DNA of 28,039 nt from Saccoglossus kowalevskii (GCF_000003605.2 NW_003111976.1:26707-54745), one strand, 5' to 3'; positions 11,017 to 21,623 are shown, counted from the first letter of the stretch. Program-made: numbers and translations. Notes: generated by a model from the letters alone, not told the origin.

Positions 11017-14000
11017 CTAGATATTTCCAAAGAATTTTTTAGAAAATGCAGTATCATATAATTGAAACATTTTGTCAGAGGAAAGTAGCGGTATGTTTAG
11101 AGTTGCTCTTGGCAACGACAAGCAATTTATGCACGTGTTTGCGGTTGGTATAAAAGTTGATGTTACGTCAACGAATTCTATTGACGGTGCAATGCTGAAT
11201 CCTAAGACAGGCTCTTCGTCTGCCCCCGTTACAAACTGAAGGACGTCTGAAAGTGATATAGAATCTCTTCTGCCGCCTGCAAAAATAAATGGATATTACA
11301 AACCACGTTCAATGTATGGCTCGCACAAGCGTCCAAAGCAACACTGCCTACTTATAGTGTGCGCTACTATTCACACAGCTACTGTCTGGACGCCTTCATA
11401 CTCGAGACTATTAGCAATTAGTATTCCAAATGATTATATGATATGTTTGTAATAAGTATAACTCAAATATTTCACTCTCTTTTCACACACTATTCTCTTT
11501 AAACTTACTTGCAACGTCTCTAAGGTATTTCAAAAATACACCATACACAGCGCCCTCCAGTCTCCTGCTATTTGAACCGTCCTCACTGAAAGATGGCGTC
11601 AACAGTGATCTTAACTTTCTGAATGTCATAGCACTTGATGGATTTGGTTGAAGAAGGGACGCAAATGCGGGAATCGATTTACTGAGCTATAAATCAAACA
11701 GAATTATCATTTAATTGTACACATTAAATACACATACATCACGATCGATAACTTAATTGCATTATACATAATAGTTATGTAGATGATCCAGGGTCATGTT
11801 AAGACCTTTTTGGAAAATCCGTGACTTACACCTATCACATTTTATTGTACATACGGTGTATAGTTATTATGCAGTTGCAAATCAATTTCCTAAATTGTTA
11901 TATAGCTACATGTGATAATACCATTGGGTGCCTACCTGATATATTCCTATTTTACTCAGACCCTCACGTAGCTTAATTATGCATGGAGAAGGGTCACTGC
12001 TGATAAGTAGTTCATGGCGTACACCATCTGACATAAAGCGAGGAATTTTTCCATTTTGAAAAATGCTGAGACCTGTAGTATTAAATACTTCTCATTACAG
12101 ACAGACCTGGTGTATATGGGATTTACAACGTGAAATGTGAAGATATAGAGGAACTCAAGGTTACATGCCAAACGTCTTGACACCACCTGATTGATACATG
12201 AAATATGCCAGCTGTAGTGGTAAATCCTTACCCACCTAGTTGTAAACTGGATAAATCAAATGAATCAATCGGGTATGTAACTCGTAAGTATAAATACATA
12301 TACCACATTTGCTAGCTACTATACAACAGAAGAATGTGTTAGCAATATATTTCAATTGAATTACAGTAGTGATTTATGGCACTCACCACAATTATGACTT
12401 GTGCTATGATATGGTGTGTTACCATGATAATTGGTATACATAGAAATTAACTTCATGTCGACAAAACCAACAATAATGAGCCAAGCTACAAACTAACAAC
12501 GAAATCAATGACACCATCTTACACATAACAACACCAACTGTTGAATAATCATCCGCCAAATGCTCTCTCAGGCCATGGTCAAAATATTTAACCTTTATTT
12601 CTTGTAACACATTAGTAAAAAATTCTTTTCGTGGCCCACCATAGTCCTTTGCCTTCTGCAAAAAATAAATAAACACGACACATATACAAATTGTATTGTA
12701 TGTGATTTATTATGAGCCACTCTTAAAACCGTTCAAACCAAGATTGTAATTGTCATATATCATGATTCTATAGTTCACATAGTCTTACCTCGCCATAAAA
12801 ATCGACTTCAAGGGTTTTGCGCAGATCCCGTGATGAAAGAATGCTAACTTCATCAAGTGCTGTTTCCAATAGGTTAAACCTGTCAACGATGATATACGAT
12901 GTGTCTCCTTCACTATATTCATTTATGTTTTCTACTTCCAATGGTCTACCAATCATAACCTTTGATTGGAAATAGCGGAGAATTTCAACCGGATTTGATA
13001 TATTTTTTTCTTCACAATACGTCACCGTTTCCTTTACTATTTCATCAACAAATATATCCCCGTTTTCCTCTTTGTCTATAACAATATCTGTTGTCATATG
13101 TGACGCAGACTGAAAAAAAAAATACAGACGAAAGATCAGAATAGAAATTTATATTCCCTTCCAAATGTAATGTATGTAAGTATAACTGAATTGTAGATAC
13201 CTGAGTTTCTTCTACAGCTGTCGCCACCTGGCTTTGCTGATGAATTTCCACACTCTCGCGTGTACCACGATCGTCAGTTTCTTGACATAGCGCATGTCTA
13301 CCACTCTCTTCGAAGGGTCTACTTGGGGATTCTACCACTTCTATAGTACCAAAATATCGATATATAGACAGTTTATATGTTATCAACAAACTTCGTGTTG
13401 TCCTATGGATAACACTTTCTAAATACACTTAACCGTAGAATGTGCAATTAAGGATGTTCCCATGATATAATTCAATGGATGTGGACGGCGAATGCTTGTA
13501 TATATGCTGCTTCATAGTTTAAGCAAAAAGTGCAAAATTGATTTAAAATAAAACATTGGTTTCAAATTACAAATATGCGTTTTGGTAGAGGGTAAAGTAT
13601 TGTAACACATGGCACATGATAGGGCTGTCACTTGATATTTCCATAGAGAGGTACATTTTTCATTTATTTCAATATATTGTTATTATGAAGCATATCATTA
13701 ATAATGTATATATATCTGATTATACTACCTTAATATTCTATAAAAACATTAAAACCATGTTACCTGTTTTTCCTTTTTCATGATATTTTTGTAGTTTTTG
13801 TGCCAGTTTCTTCAGGGCAATAGCCTCCAATGCTTTCTCCAAAAACAGAGTGTTATCTCTTGTGATGTTTCCCTGATCATGCAGTGTTCTGAATAAATCA
13901 AACGGATGTTCAATGCTTTCCAAAGTTCTTCCTGGTATAACACTAACACAGCGACGCATCATGTCTTTTGTATGACCTACGAAAAACAGTACGAGGACAG

Positions 14001-16148
14001 TTACAACTACAAGATATTGGTACATTATTACCCGTGCGTACCAGTAAATTTTGTTGCCCGCAATCATCGGATATTTGTGTAATTCAAAAGTCACATTAGC
14101 CATCAATACTATGTGCTCTCCTTTGTTTATATGTCATCGCCTGGCAATCGGCTGGACTGAGGAAATAAGCTATATATAGCAGTTTAGGAACTTGTTTAAG
14201 ACGAAATCAAATTCTTGAATGAGGTTTGCTGCATATGTCGGTTGGCATTTGTGTCGCTTACACTGGGGCAATGAGCGCGCGTCTGCCTTAAGCTGTAGAT
14301 GCAGGTTCGTGAGCACGTTGTGAAAGAAACTGGCGACATGAAGTATTAAACACTACTGTATCTATGCCAATATATTCATACTTAACAGCACATTGAACAT
14401 ATATATATTATATTATATTATTATATTATATATATATAATAGGCGGTGTCCTATTCGAAATTCTATGGAATGATTGATTAGTCCGGGGTCCATTCTTTTA
14501 TTACGCATATTAAATGGTCATGCAAATAAACAATTATCTCAGTTGGCCCAGGAAGTGCAAATCTAAACAGCTCTCATAATTGTTTATTTCACGTGAAACT
14601 TTTTTCAATAGTTAACAAAGTAGGGTCCGATAAAAAGCGGTGCAAACGACAATTCAGTTTGATTTATTGGCCGTAATGTATTATTTTGTTTACAGAATAT
14701 ATTAATATTTAATAATCAAAGATAAATTATCGAAGTCAATTCGAAATTAATTCGCATTTTAAGAAAAACTACTGTAAACTACTGTTTCATTCAACCGCAG
14801 ACGAGACGGTTGATAAAAATGGCATCGCAGATGATTAAAACAACATCTCGTTGCCAATTTTGATGTTATTTTCGTGATTTTATGTTTGTGTATTTTGACA
14901 CTGAAAAGTATCTTGCTATTCATTACAATGTTATCAACTGGCAATGTACAGTTATGTTGTGTAAAAAGCTTATTTTAGTATCGTTCACAATGCAAAAAAA
15001 AACACAAAAAAACTCTGAACTCTATCTACCAAAAGAACAAAAGAAATATTGACCACTTTATTTCCTGTACGCGAAAATAAATAAAAATAAAAGTATTTCA
15101 CAGTATGCGACTGGAAGATGTCAGACTAGAAGTTGTTCACATGTTCATGAAATAAGGGTTTAATACGTTTATTTATCATTTAAAATGTATAGTTTTCGTG
15201 TGTTTTGTCTTTTTCCACTACGCATTGCATGCTGACACCGTCTACCTCTAGTTGATCGCACTTGAGATAAGTAAAATAGGGAGCCAGGACAAACCACCAC
15301 ACGCACTGATGCACATATCATCAACAGTAACTTGTCAATCAAAGAGGAACGAAACAAACTCTCGGGATATTTAAAGCGCGAGGGTCGTCACCTGTGCACT
15401 CGCGGGAATTGAGTCCCAAGCGACAATAACAACACACGCTAAAAACGCAAAGGCTCATGGGTAGACGCATATTTGTAAACAAAGACACGCTATGGTCATG
15501 CGCAGGTGACGACTCCCTCTCTTTAATTACATACGCTTACCTCGGTTACTAAATTTTAAATTTGTTTAGTATGCTCCACAATTGGTAAGCTCTGAAATGT
15601 TGATAGTCTCTAACCAAGTACCCACGAACCTACATCTTTACCTTAATTTGCATAAGACCGCCAATCATTTGACATAATTTCGAATAGGTCGCCGCCTTTG
15701 CGAGCACTCATAATTACACGTTTGTCTAATGTTTGATGTGATTGTTAATTTGGATATTAAGTTTGCGTGGGGGTATTTCCTTGTAGAATCAGTAAGTCCA
15801 CGTAATGTCAGCGCTACTTAACGATAAGTACATAACCAACACTGACAATGGAGTGTGACCCAGTGAATTCTGTACAAGTAGTGGCAACACGCAATAAATA
15901 ATAGTTATGTAAACCACACCCATGGAATTTAGTGAGGCAAATGGTGGCTGTTCAGACATAGCGTCATCAACAACAACACAAGCGTGATTGTAGCCTAAAT
16001 CATTTACGGGCCATGTGTCTCGCTTTTCCGGGGAGTTATCATTGCACAGTTAATTGTGTCACTTACTTTCTGTCATATCCATAGCAACGTCGTTCAGAAG
16101 CTCGTAAAACGGGTCAAATTCGTATGAAGCGTTCCTCAAGGCAGCCAT
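11017..16148 (-). CDS. DED-HECT fusion E3 ubiquitin ligase
   Basis: An eight-exon gene. Coding exons, in gene order: 16148-16067, 13976-13764, 13340-13201, 13109-12789, 12655-12523, 12072-11936, 11686-11509, 11276-11017. Every junction is GT-AG and the phases agree, giving 487 residues. The start ATG has a good Kozak context. Residues ~10-95, split over exons 1 and 2, form a death effector domain: FDPFYELL, CVSVIPGRTLESIE, LFRTLHDQGNITRDN, FLEKALEAIALKKLAQKL. Residues ~96-165 are a polar, probably disordered linker. Residues ~197-487 are a compact HECT ligase of the G2E3-like type: LEVDFYGE/KAKDYGGPRKEFF, DDYSTVGVVM, LSIFQNGKIPRF, LREGLSKIGIYQ, then the C-lobe FVTGADEEPVLGF and PTANTCINCLSLPR. 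The catalytic cysteine is C450 (codon 11133-11131), 37 residues from the end as expected; a second cysteine follows three residues later. The HECT would accept ubiquitin from an E2 and pass it to a substrate; the DED would choose partners in a caspase-8/FADD-like complex (inference). The DED's usual RxDL motif is degenerate (ALKKL). I know of no described protein with this architecture. Confidence 0.88.
14398..14440. repeat. AT-rich low-complexity tract
   Basis: A run of ATAT and TATTA units, nearly self-complementary, inside intron 1 of the DED-HECT gene. No function can be assigned. Confidence 0.7.
15371..15526. mobile_element. Short TTAA-type MITE, copy 2
   Basis: A 156-bp element flanked by a perfect TTAA on each side (15371-15374 and 15523-15526). 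It is closely related over its whole length to the element at 7452-7605 and in the same orientation. Shared blocks include GAGGGTCGTCA, ACACACGCTAAAAACGCAAA, GGGTAGAC and GCGCAGGTGACGACTCCC. Terminal inverted repeats are imperfect. It lies in intron 1 of the DED-HECT gene and has no coding capacity; mobilisation would depend on a piggyBac-like transposase elsewhere. Confidence 0.8.
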
Positions 16149-16235
16149 CTTGCCTGTGGCCCCACGTCTGCGTAGTTGTTGATGAGACGAGCTCTTGTGG
16201 ACTTTGTACTTTTTCCGGTTTGCGTGTACTGACCC

Positions 16236-16243
16236 ATTATATA
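16236..16243 (-). promoter_or_regulatory. Possible TATA box of the DED-HECT gene
   Basis: TATATAAT on the - strand, about 90 bases upstream of the start ATG at 16148. If it is used, transcription would begin near 16210 and leave a 5' UTR of about 60 bases. Only the motif and its spacing support this. Confidence 0.35.
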
Positions 16244-16262
16244 CGGTTACATAGCCCAACAA

Positions 16263-16931
16263 AAATAAAAGCCGTTTCTTTTAAATGAACTTTAGAATTT
16301 GCATGTTCCTAACGTTTCTGACAATGACACTGACGAATCTTATAGCTACGACATGTATTCACACTGTATTAGACAATATATGTATATATATTTTCACTTT
16401 CTCGCATATAGATGTCATATTTTCTGCATACTATTGTAATACATTGAATAGATCTAAGCTACATGTAGCATATCACACCTGGGCCTTGTAATATGTCAGG
16501 TCGTAACTCTCACTACTTTAAATAAGAGTTGAATCATTCATTGCATGGATGCACTTTATTTACCCAACTAACAACAACCACAGACAACAAGGTTGTACCC
16601 AGCATGCAATGCCCTCGGGCAAACTCAATGTATCCCACCTTTCTTTGTTTGAATGAAAAGTATATATGTATTATGTCAAACTTAACAAAACGTGTAGAAC
16701 TTGATCACAGTTTTTTGAGAGACTGAATACTCGGCAAAACATTTATTACCTCATAAAATATTCGCATATTATATCGAAATGGTGTCACTATCGCAATAGA
16801 TGCTGAAAAGCCAGGGTTAGAAAAATTGTAATAGTAATACAACATAGATTAACACAGATTATTACGTTTTGCAATATATATTATGTAATACAATGGATTG
16901 GTGTTATTGCTGCATAACCAGCATTCCATCA
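16263..16931. other. No gene recognised
   Basis: AT-rich 5' flank of the DED-HECT gene. Short open frames on the + strand (from 16285 and 16529) lack any recognisable motif and are probably fortuitous. Confidence 0.5.
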
Positions 16932-16932
16932 T

Positions 16933-16970
<38 letters not shown>
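16932..16970. repeat. (AC)n(AT)n microsatellite
   Basis: A dinucleotide array, AC then AT units. It adjoins the hammerhead-bearing sequence and may mark that element's insertion point or tail. Confidence 0.85.
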
Positions 16971-17200
16971 TGGAAGGTAGTCGATTATTCCAGGTGAGAG
17001 TGCTCAATACTAAACGATGAGTTTGTAGAGCAGATTTACATACGTGGACAGAGAAATTAAGACACGACTACATGAGTAAAGTTCACTCTACAGTACTGTT
17101 TCGTAAGGTACATGGAGTACCTCACTCATCAGGAGTTAAGACTTAAGTTAAGTACCTTATATATATACATGTATATATATATAAGACATTCCAACATATA
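16971..17200 (-). mobile_element. Retroelement debris carrying a ribozyme
   Basis: Sequence between the AT microsatellite and a near-palindromic TATATACATGTATATA stretch (about 17158-17184). It contains a hammerhead ribozyme on the - strand (see 17081-17141), which in animals is typical of Penelope-like elements and of small non-autonomous retrozymes. I found no reverse transcriptase or GIY-YIG nuclease coding sequence beside it, so it would be a truncated or non-autonomous copy. Borders are approximate. Confidence 0.5.
17081..17141 (-). ncRNA. Hammerhead ribozyme (type I-like)
   Basis: On the - strand all invariant parts are present in order. The core CUGAUGA is at 17132-17126. Stem II pairs GUGAGGUAC (17125-17117) with GUACCUUAC (17111-17103) over nine base pairs including one G-U, closed by the loop UCCAU. 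The second core GAAA is at 17102-17099. A very short stem III, CAG/CUG with a two-base UA loop, is at 17098-17091. The cleavage triplet region is U-A at 17090-17089, so the cut would fall between 17089 and 17088. Stem I pairs UUAACUC (17139-17133) with GAGUGAA (17088-17082) with one mismatch. The minimal stem III is what retroelement hammerheads show; they often cleave best as dimers. The H17 base is A, allowed but less common than C. Confidence 0.82.
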
Positions 17201-17850
17201 AGACATTTGTCACCATATCTGGGTCAGAATCACATGTATTTTATTGTCAGGTATAACGCACCACGTATCAGCAAATCATATGAGCAGATTCGCGCTAAGC
17301 AAGTTATGATGTTTAATATAGTAAACATACAATGTTACTCAATCGACATTAACAGTCATAAACAGTGGAATGAAATGTTCAATAATGCACAAACATATAA
17401 GAGACTACTGATAGAGCCTTGTTTGTTTAACAGAGTACAAGATATTAATGTCAATATTAACTGACATAACTTACTTGGCTTGTCCTCTCCTAGTAGACCG
17501 TTGCGCCATGTCACTTAGAAGCAGTGACTGTTACTCGTCACAACGATGACGCTCCACATCACGATTGGAGGACATAACTCTATCCTTTGGTCACCCGACA
17601 TGCAAAAAGGGCTTTTTAGTCTGTGTAAAATACTAAGCATGTCGGCAATATTGTTTCTTTCTGGGTATATTTGATAGACACGTAGCAAGTACCACAATTT
17701 TTACACGATTCGCATGCTATACGTGTATCTTTAGTATTTCATTTGTGCCAAATCATTGGAAATTCACTTTAGCAAATTATATTCCAATGTACTACATGGA
17801 CGAGTCTTTGTCGTGTTTCTTTACGTTATTGTTTATTAACAATTCGGAAA
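17201..17850. other. No gene recognised
   Basis: A + strand open frame at 17207-17464 has no recognisable domain or splice context. The rest is non-coding by inspection. Confidence 0.45.
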
Positions 17851-18258
17851 GTCATCACCAGGACAATCCAGACATTTATAAACTCTTGCCTACGAAGAAT
17901 ATTAAGAATATGGTATCCAGATGTGATCACAAACCATGAGTTATGGGAAAGAACAAATCAGCAGCCCATAAAACAGGAAATACTACAGAGACGCTGGCGA
18001 TGGCTAGGACACACCCTTCGAAAACCAACCCAAAACATCACAAGGTCGGCACTCAGCTGGAACCCACAGGGCAAACGGAAACGGGGCCGTCCAAGAAGTA
18101 CCTGACGACGGGGCCTAGAGGCTAATGTCCGGAAGTTGGGCTATACCTGGAGGGAAGTGGAGCGTCTGGCACAAGACCGGCCTGGTTGGAGAAATCTTGT
18201 TGATGGCCTATGTCCCAGGAGAGACGATAGGCATAAGTAAGTATGTAAGTAAGTAACA
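17851..18258 (+). mobile_element. 3' end of a non-LTR retrotransposon
   Basis: The frame from about 17854 to TAA at 18238-18240 reads as the C-terminal tail of a LINE reverse transcriptase protein common in aquatic invertebrate genomes. It contains [20 protein letters not shown], then [44 protein letters not shown], and after one stop GYTWREVERLAQDR and GLCPRRDDRHK. A TGA at 18103-18105 stands where relatives usually have a tryptophan, so the copy is dead. The element ends in an irregular (GTAA)n tail at 18237-18258, the expected 3' end of a target-primed insertion. It is 5'-truncated: the endonuclease and most of the reverse transcriptase are missing. I do not assign a clade. Confidence 0.85.
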
Positions 18259-19472
18259 ATTGGGACTATGGGATTGTAATGATCTTTATTGACGTACAGT
18301 CACCTGTCGCTACCACAGCAACACAACGCACACATAAGCACTTTCGTTCTCATTATTGCAGCTAACATAGGAAGAAACGCATAGAAATGACACGGAATAT
18401 ACTGTGACAAATCCCCTACTTAATAATACAAGAAGGTGATTAAACACATACACATGAAAGAAACGCATATCAAATATAAATATATTGTCAGTATTAGGAA
18501 AATATACACAACATGTGATTGCAAAAATAACAACACGTAGTATTTACTCAATTATAGCAAACATTTGGGTATATATCTTTGATTTCAGGCGCAAATAGTA
18601 TAGAGTTCACAAATACAACTATACTTGTTTTTATATGTCCATGGATTCATCCCCATCTTTTCCCTCTCGATTTCTAAAAATAAAATATATGTGACATGGA
18701 TTCCCGACATAAATGAGGAGTGTCAGCCAAAATAATACTGTAGAACACGTTGAAATAGCTGCATGCAGTTTTAGCGTATTTGAATCTTGGCATGAAATAA
18801 CAGAATCCTAGTATAGTGTTCACTATCTCCCTGTGAGAATATTAGCTACATTAAATTAGCTACATCTTGAATTAGCGACATTACAGATTAGCTTAAATAA
18901 CATGCTAGCTAAAAAGACATGTTTTGCAGTATATTCTAGATCCATGTTGTGCTTAGGTATATCTGTTATTGAGTTTCACGCCGTCGAGCAGGGAGAGACC
19001 CAAGTAGGGGATTTCCCGGACCACGTGACTCAGGTCAATCATCTACGGCAGCATAGCGTTGCAGGCGGATCGAAAATAAAACAGGGGTGGAATTATTCTA
19101 CCCCGTTGCGGTACGCTCATTCCTTGAGTTTTGGTATTGTTAGCGTCTACTCAGGTCGTGTTTAATCACCAAATGAAACATGCGTTATTATACACACATG
19201 AGTCAGTGTTCATTATGACATACAAAGCGGAAATGCGACTTCGACATATTTCAAAATATTTCTTAATTTGACTTAATATTGGTATACATAAAATAAAAAA
19301 ATAACATATATAAAAACGCTATACCCATTATATATCACGAATATATGGACATTAATAACTTTAGGGATATATTGGCCAACCATAACAACGTTTTCACGAT
19401 GAATGAATTACGATTATTATATAATATTTGTTATATACTAGAAAACATCAAATGCTATTAAATATAATCAAA
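18259..19472. other. No gene recognised
   Basis: AT-rich and non-coding by inspection. A more GC-rich patch near 18980-19100 is open on the + strand (18902-19165) but shows no recognisable motif. Confidence 0.45.
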
Positions 19473-19586
19473 GTTATTACAAGGATACCGCAAAGTATGC
19501 ACTCAGACAGTACGCCGTCGCTGCGCGTCGTTCCATACTTCCGCTGTACTGTCTTCGTGCATTCTTGTCGGTATCCTCGCAATAAC
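19473..19586. repeat. Foldback sequence (long inverted repeat)
   Basis: Two imperfectly complementary arms of about 45 bases (19473-19517 and 19541-19586) share AAGGATACCG/CGGTATCCT, ATGCAC/GTGCAT and AGACAGTAC/GTACTGTCT. They flank a GC-rich spacer of about 23 bases. This could be a small foldback transposon or a transcribed hairpin. Neither strand shows a credible gene across it. Confidence 0.7.
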
Positions 19587-19863
19587 AATAACCTCATATT
19601 ACAACTTGAGTATTTGATCCATGAATAGACAATAGGGTTATAACAGGAAGACAACATTACGTTCTTGAACACATAAAATCCAAATCTCTTGTACACATAT
19701 TCAGTCCTATATTGACTCAGAATCCGGCTGCAGGATATTGTATATTATCCCAACACAATTCTATGGGACATAATGCAGGCAGCAGCGGAGACCAATATAC
19801 CTATAATATAACCGTTCAAGCATATTTAATAGTATTTCTTTAAGGTGTAGGACAGATTATCAC

Positions 19864-20109
19864 CTCCAACCGCCATCATCATCGTCGTCCTCAGATAAAA
19901 GTCATAATTGTCGGTATTTAGCATTATGCTATGTATGAATATACGAATTGGTTCAGTACACTTTGACACACTGAACTCAAACCACACCACATCTAAATCT
20001 AACATACCTAATGCACAGCGATGTATACTTATCACGCCAGATTCCATGTCTGACACTGTAGTAGGCATAGTAATCTCTATATTTGTAGGTGTAACCAGTG
20101 TCGTTGGTT
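19864..20109 (-). CDS. Probable last visible exon of the mosaic receptor
   Basis: An open segment bounded by a plausible acceptor (TTTTTTCTTATACACGTAAG) and a donor GTGATA. It is 246 bases long with phase 1-1 borders, the same as the four recognised exons upstream. It starts with a Thr/Pro-rich linker (PTTLVTPTNIEITMPTTV) and continues with a beta-strand-like stretch (DLDVVWFEFSVSKC, then EPIRIFIHSI and DNYDFYLRTTM). I do not recognise the domain with confidence; the pattern faintly recalls extracellular parts of polycystin/REJ-type receptors. The frame remains open past the donor to 19826. Because the gene upstream is damaged, this exon may be relic sequence too. Confidence 0.4.
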
Positions 20110-20718
20110 CTTACGTGTATAAGAAAAAATATATCGTATTATATTTATCAGGTGATAATCCCTTTGAAGCCAAAGTCATCTTTTGTCGAAAAAAAAAACC
20201 CACGTACATGTTTCAAAAGATCTGTAGCCAATACAATACACTATGTCCATTTGGTTCAAAGTTCTAATAAAAACATATAAATATTGGCAATACGTTGCAC
20301 CGACATTTAGTCGGGAACAATTATGCCACCAAATGGTTAACATAAACGCGAGTAATCTATACTAGTGTATATGTATCCACAAGTTCTATACTCAGTCTAT
20401 TACTGTAATATTGGAATGTGTGTGCTAGCATAATCTAACCATGCTATAAAGACAGGGACGAGGGATACTCTATATGTAGCCTAGCTCATCTCAACAATGA
20501 TCGCTATTCGTGGAATATTCCTATAAAATAAACATATTGACTGGAATTTGTGTAATCACATAACAAACACTCAACTAACTTCCATGTTTCTTAAAAGTTA
20601 ACACATCTAACATCGCAGACACTCAATCCAGTAGCTGATCTGGTACATTTATACGTTAAATGTGTATCCTCGTAAATGAATCAATATGCATGTATCACAC
20701 CAACGGGATTATACCAAC

Positions 20719-20928
20719 CTGCACATACAGGAAACTTAAAGCTCCACTGGCCATCACTTAGGCAGGTTATAACACGTTCTCCAGTCAACACATACCCCTT
20801 AACACAGGAAAATGTGATGTAGTCGCCAGGATAGTAATTTTCAGCGCAAGATAGTGACGGACTCATTATACGATTTTCATCCAAGTATAGTATTGTACAC
20901 ACTGTGACGTCATTTGTCACTGGAATGG
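20719..20928 (-). CDS. Sushi (CCP) domain exon of the receptor
   Basis: A 210-base exon, acceptor TTCTCAACAG and donor GTTGGT, phase 1-1, encoding one complement-control-protein module. The pattern is clear: YYPGDYITFSCVKGYVLTG, then RVITCLSDGQWSFKFPVC, with the framework cysteines and the tryptophan in place. One extra cysteine lies in the N-terminal third (SLSC). Sushi modules mediate protein binding on the cell surface or in secreted proteins. This is the only recognised module of this gene, apart from the SRCR exons, that carries no disabling change. Confidence 0.8.
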
Positions 20929-21298
20929 CTGTTGAGAATAAGAGATGTGTCATTGATTGCTTTCACGGGAAAGAAAACGTAACAGAGGATAAATTATCAT
21001 GATATGTCTGCAAACACGTGCAGGCTATATCACTCCAATATTGAGTGTTCTAAACAACAAACATTTCTAAACCACCGCCAAAAACGTCGGAGATATGTGC
21101 TATATCATGGTAAATTTGAGATGAGATTTTTCAAAGAAACTGCGCGCTTAAGATTATATAATATAAACAATAATATAAAAGACGAAGATAAAATCTGAAC
21201 ATTTGTTGTATAAAATATACGGTTAGTAGATATTATTTATAAATAACGTTTGTTAGATTTTAAATATTGTTTAAAAAATTTGTAAAACGGACACCCAC

Positions 21299-21623
21299 AT
21301 TTATATTTCGCAAAGAGTCCGTAGTCTCGATCACCTTCTATTTAATTCATCCACAGCATGTTGGATGAACTGTTGACTTTAATTTCGTCTCCTATATAGT
21401 TCCCATGATATATCGTTGACGCTGTATCATCTCCACCATCTCGAACTTGCAGACTACCCAAAAAAACTATAAATAATATATACGACATCAAGTTCTATGA
21501 TATGATCTTCAGCGGTAGTTATTATCCACACACAGTTTTGTTGTTTGTTTATACCGGGGAAGTTTGGTGAGTAGATGTAACCACAGCGATCCGTCAGATT
21601 CCTACTGCATGCTCCTACTGTTG
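21299..21623 (-). pseudogene. CUB domain exon, frameshifted and stopped
   Basis: The exon encodes a CUB module, an extracellular beta-sandwich used in binding: ACSRNLTDRCGYIYSPNFPG, then NCVWIITTAEDHIIELDVV, then in another frame SLQVRDGGDDTAST, and finally GDRDYGLFAKY. The first frame runs into TAG just after a run of seven T (near 21460), while the domain continues one frame over, so there is one base too many. The length, 325 instead of 324, agrees. A TAA then interrupts the restored frame directly after NMLWMN (about 21340). Borders: acceptor ATCTTCACAG (an alternative is six bases later), donor GTGGGT; phase 1-1 apart from the indel. Confidence 0.72.

Larger units (their letters stand above)
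13977..16066 (-). other. Intron 1 of the DED-HECT gene
   Basis: A 2,090-base intron with donor GTAAGT and acceptor TTTTTCGTAG that splits the death effector domain. It contains an AT palindrome-like stretch at 14398-14440 and a MITE at 15371-15526. I see no additional coding exon in it. Confidence 0.7.

Noticed and set aside
17155..17186. TATATACATGTATATA palindrome as a regulatory site
   Set aside because: Low-complexity AT repeat at the edge of retroelement debris; no specific site can be argued.
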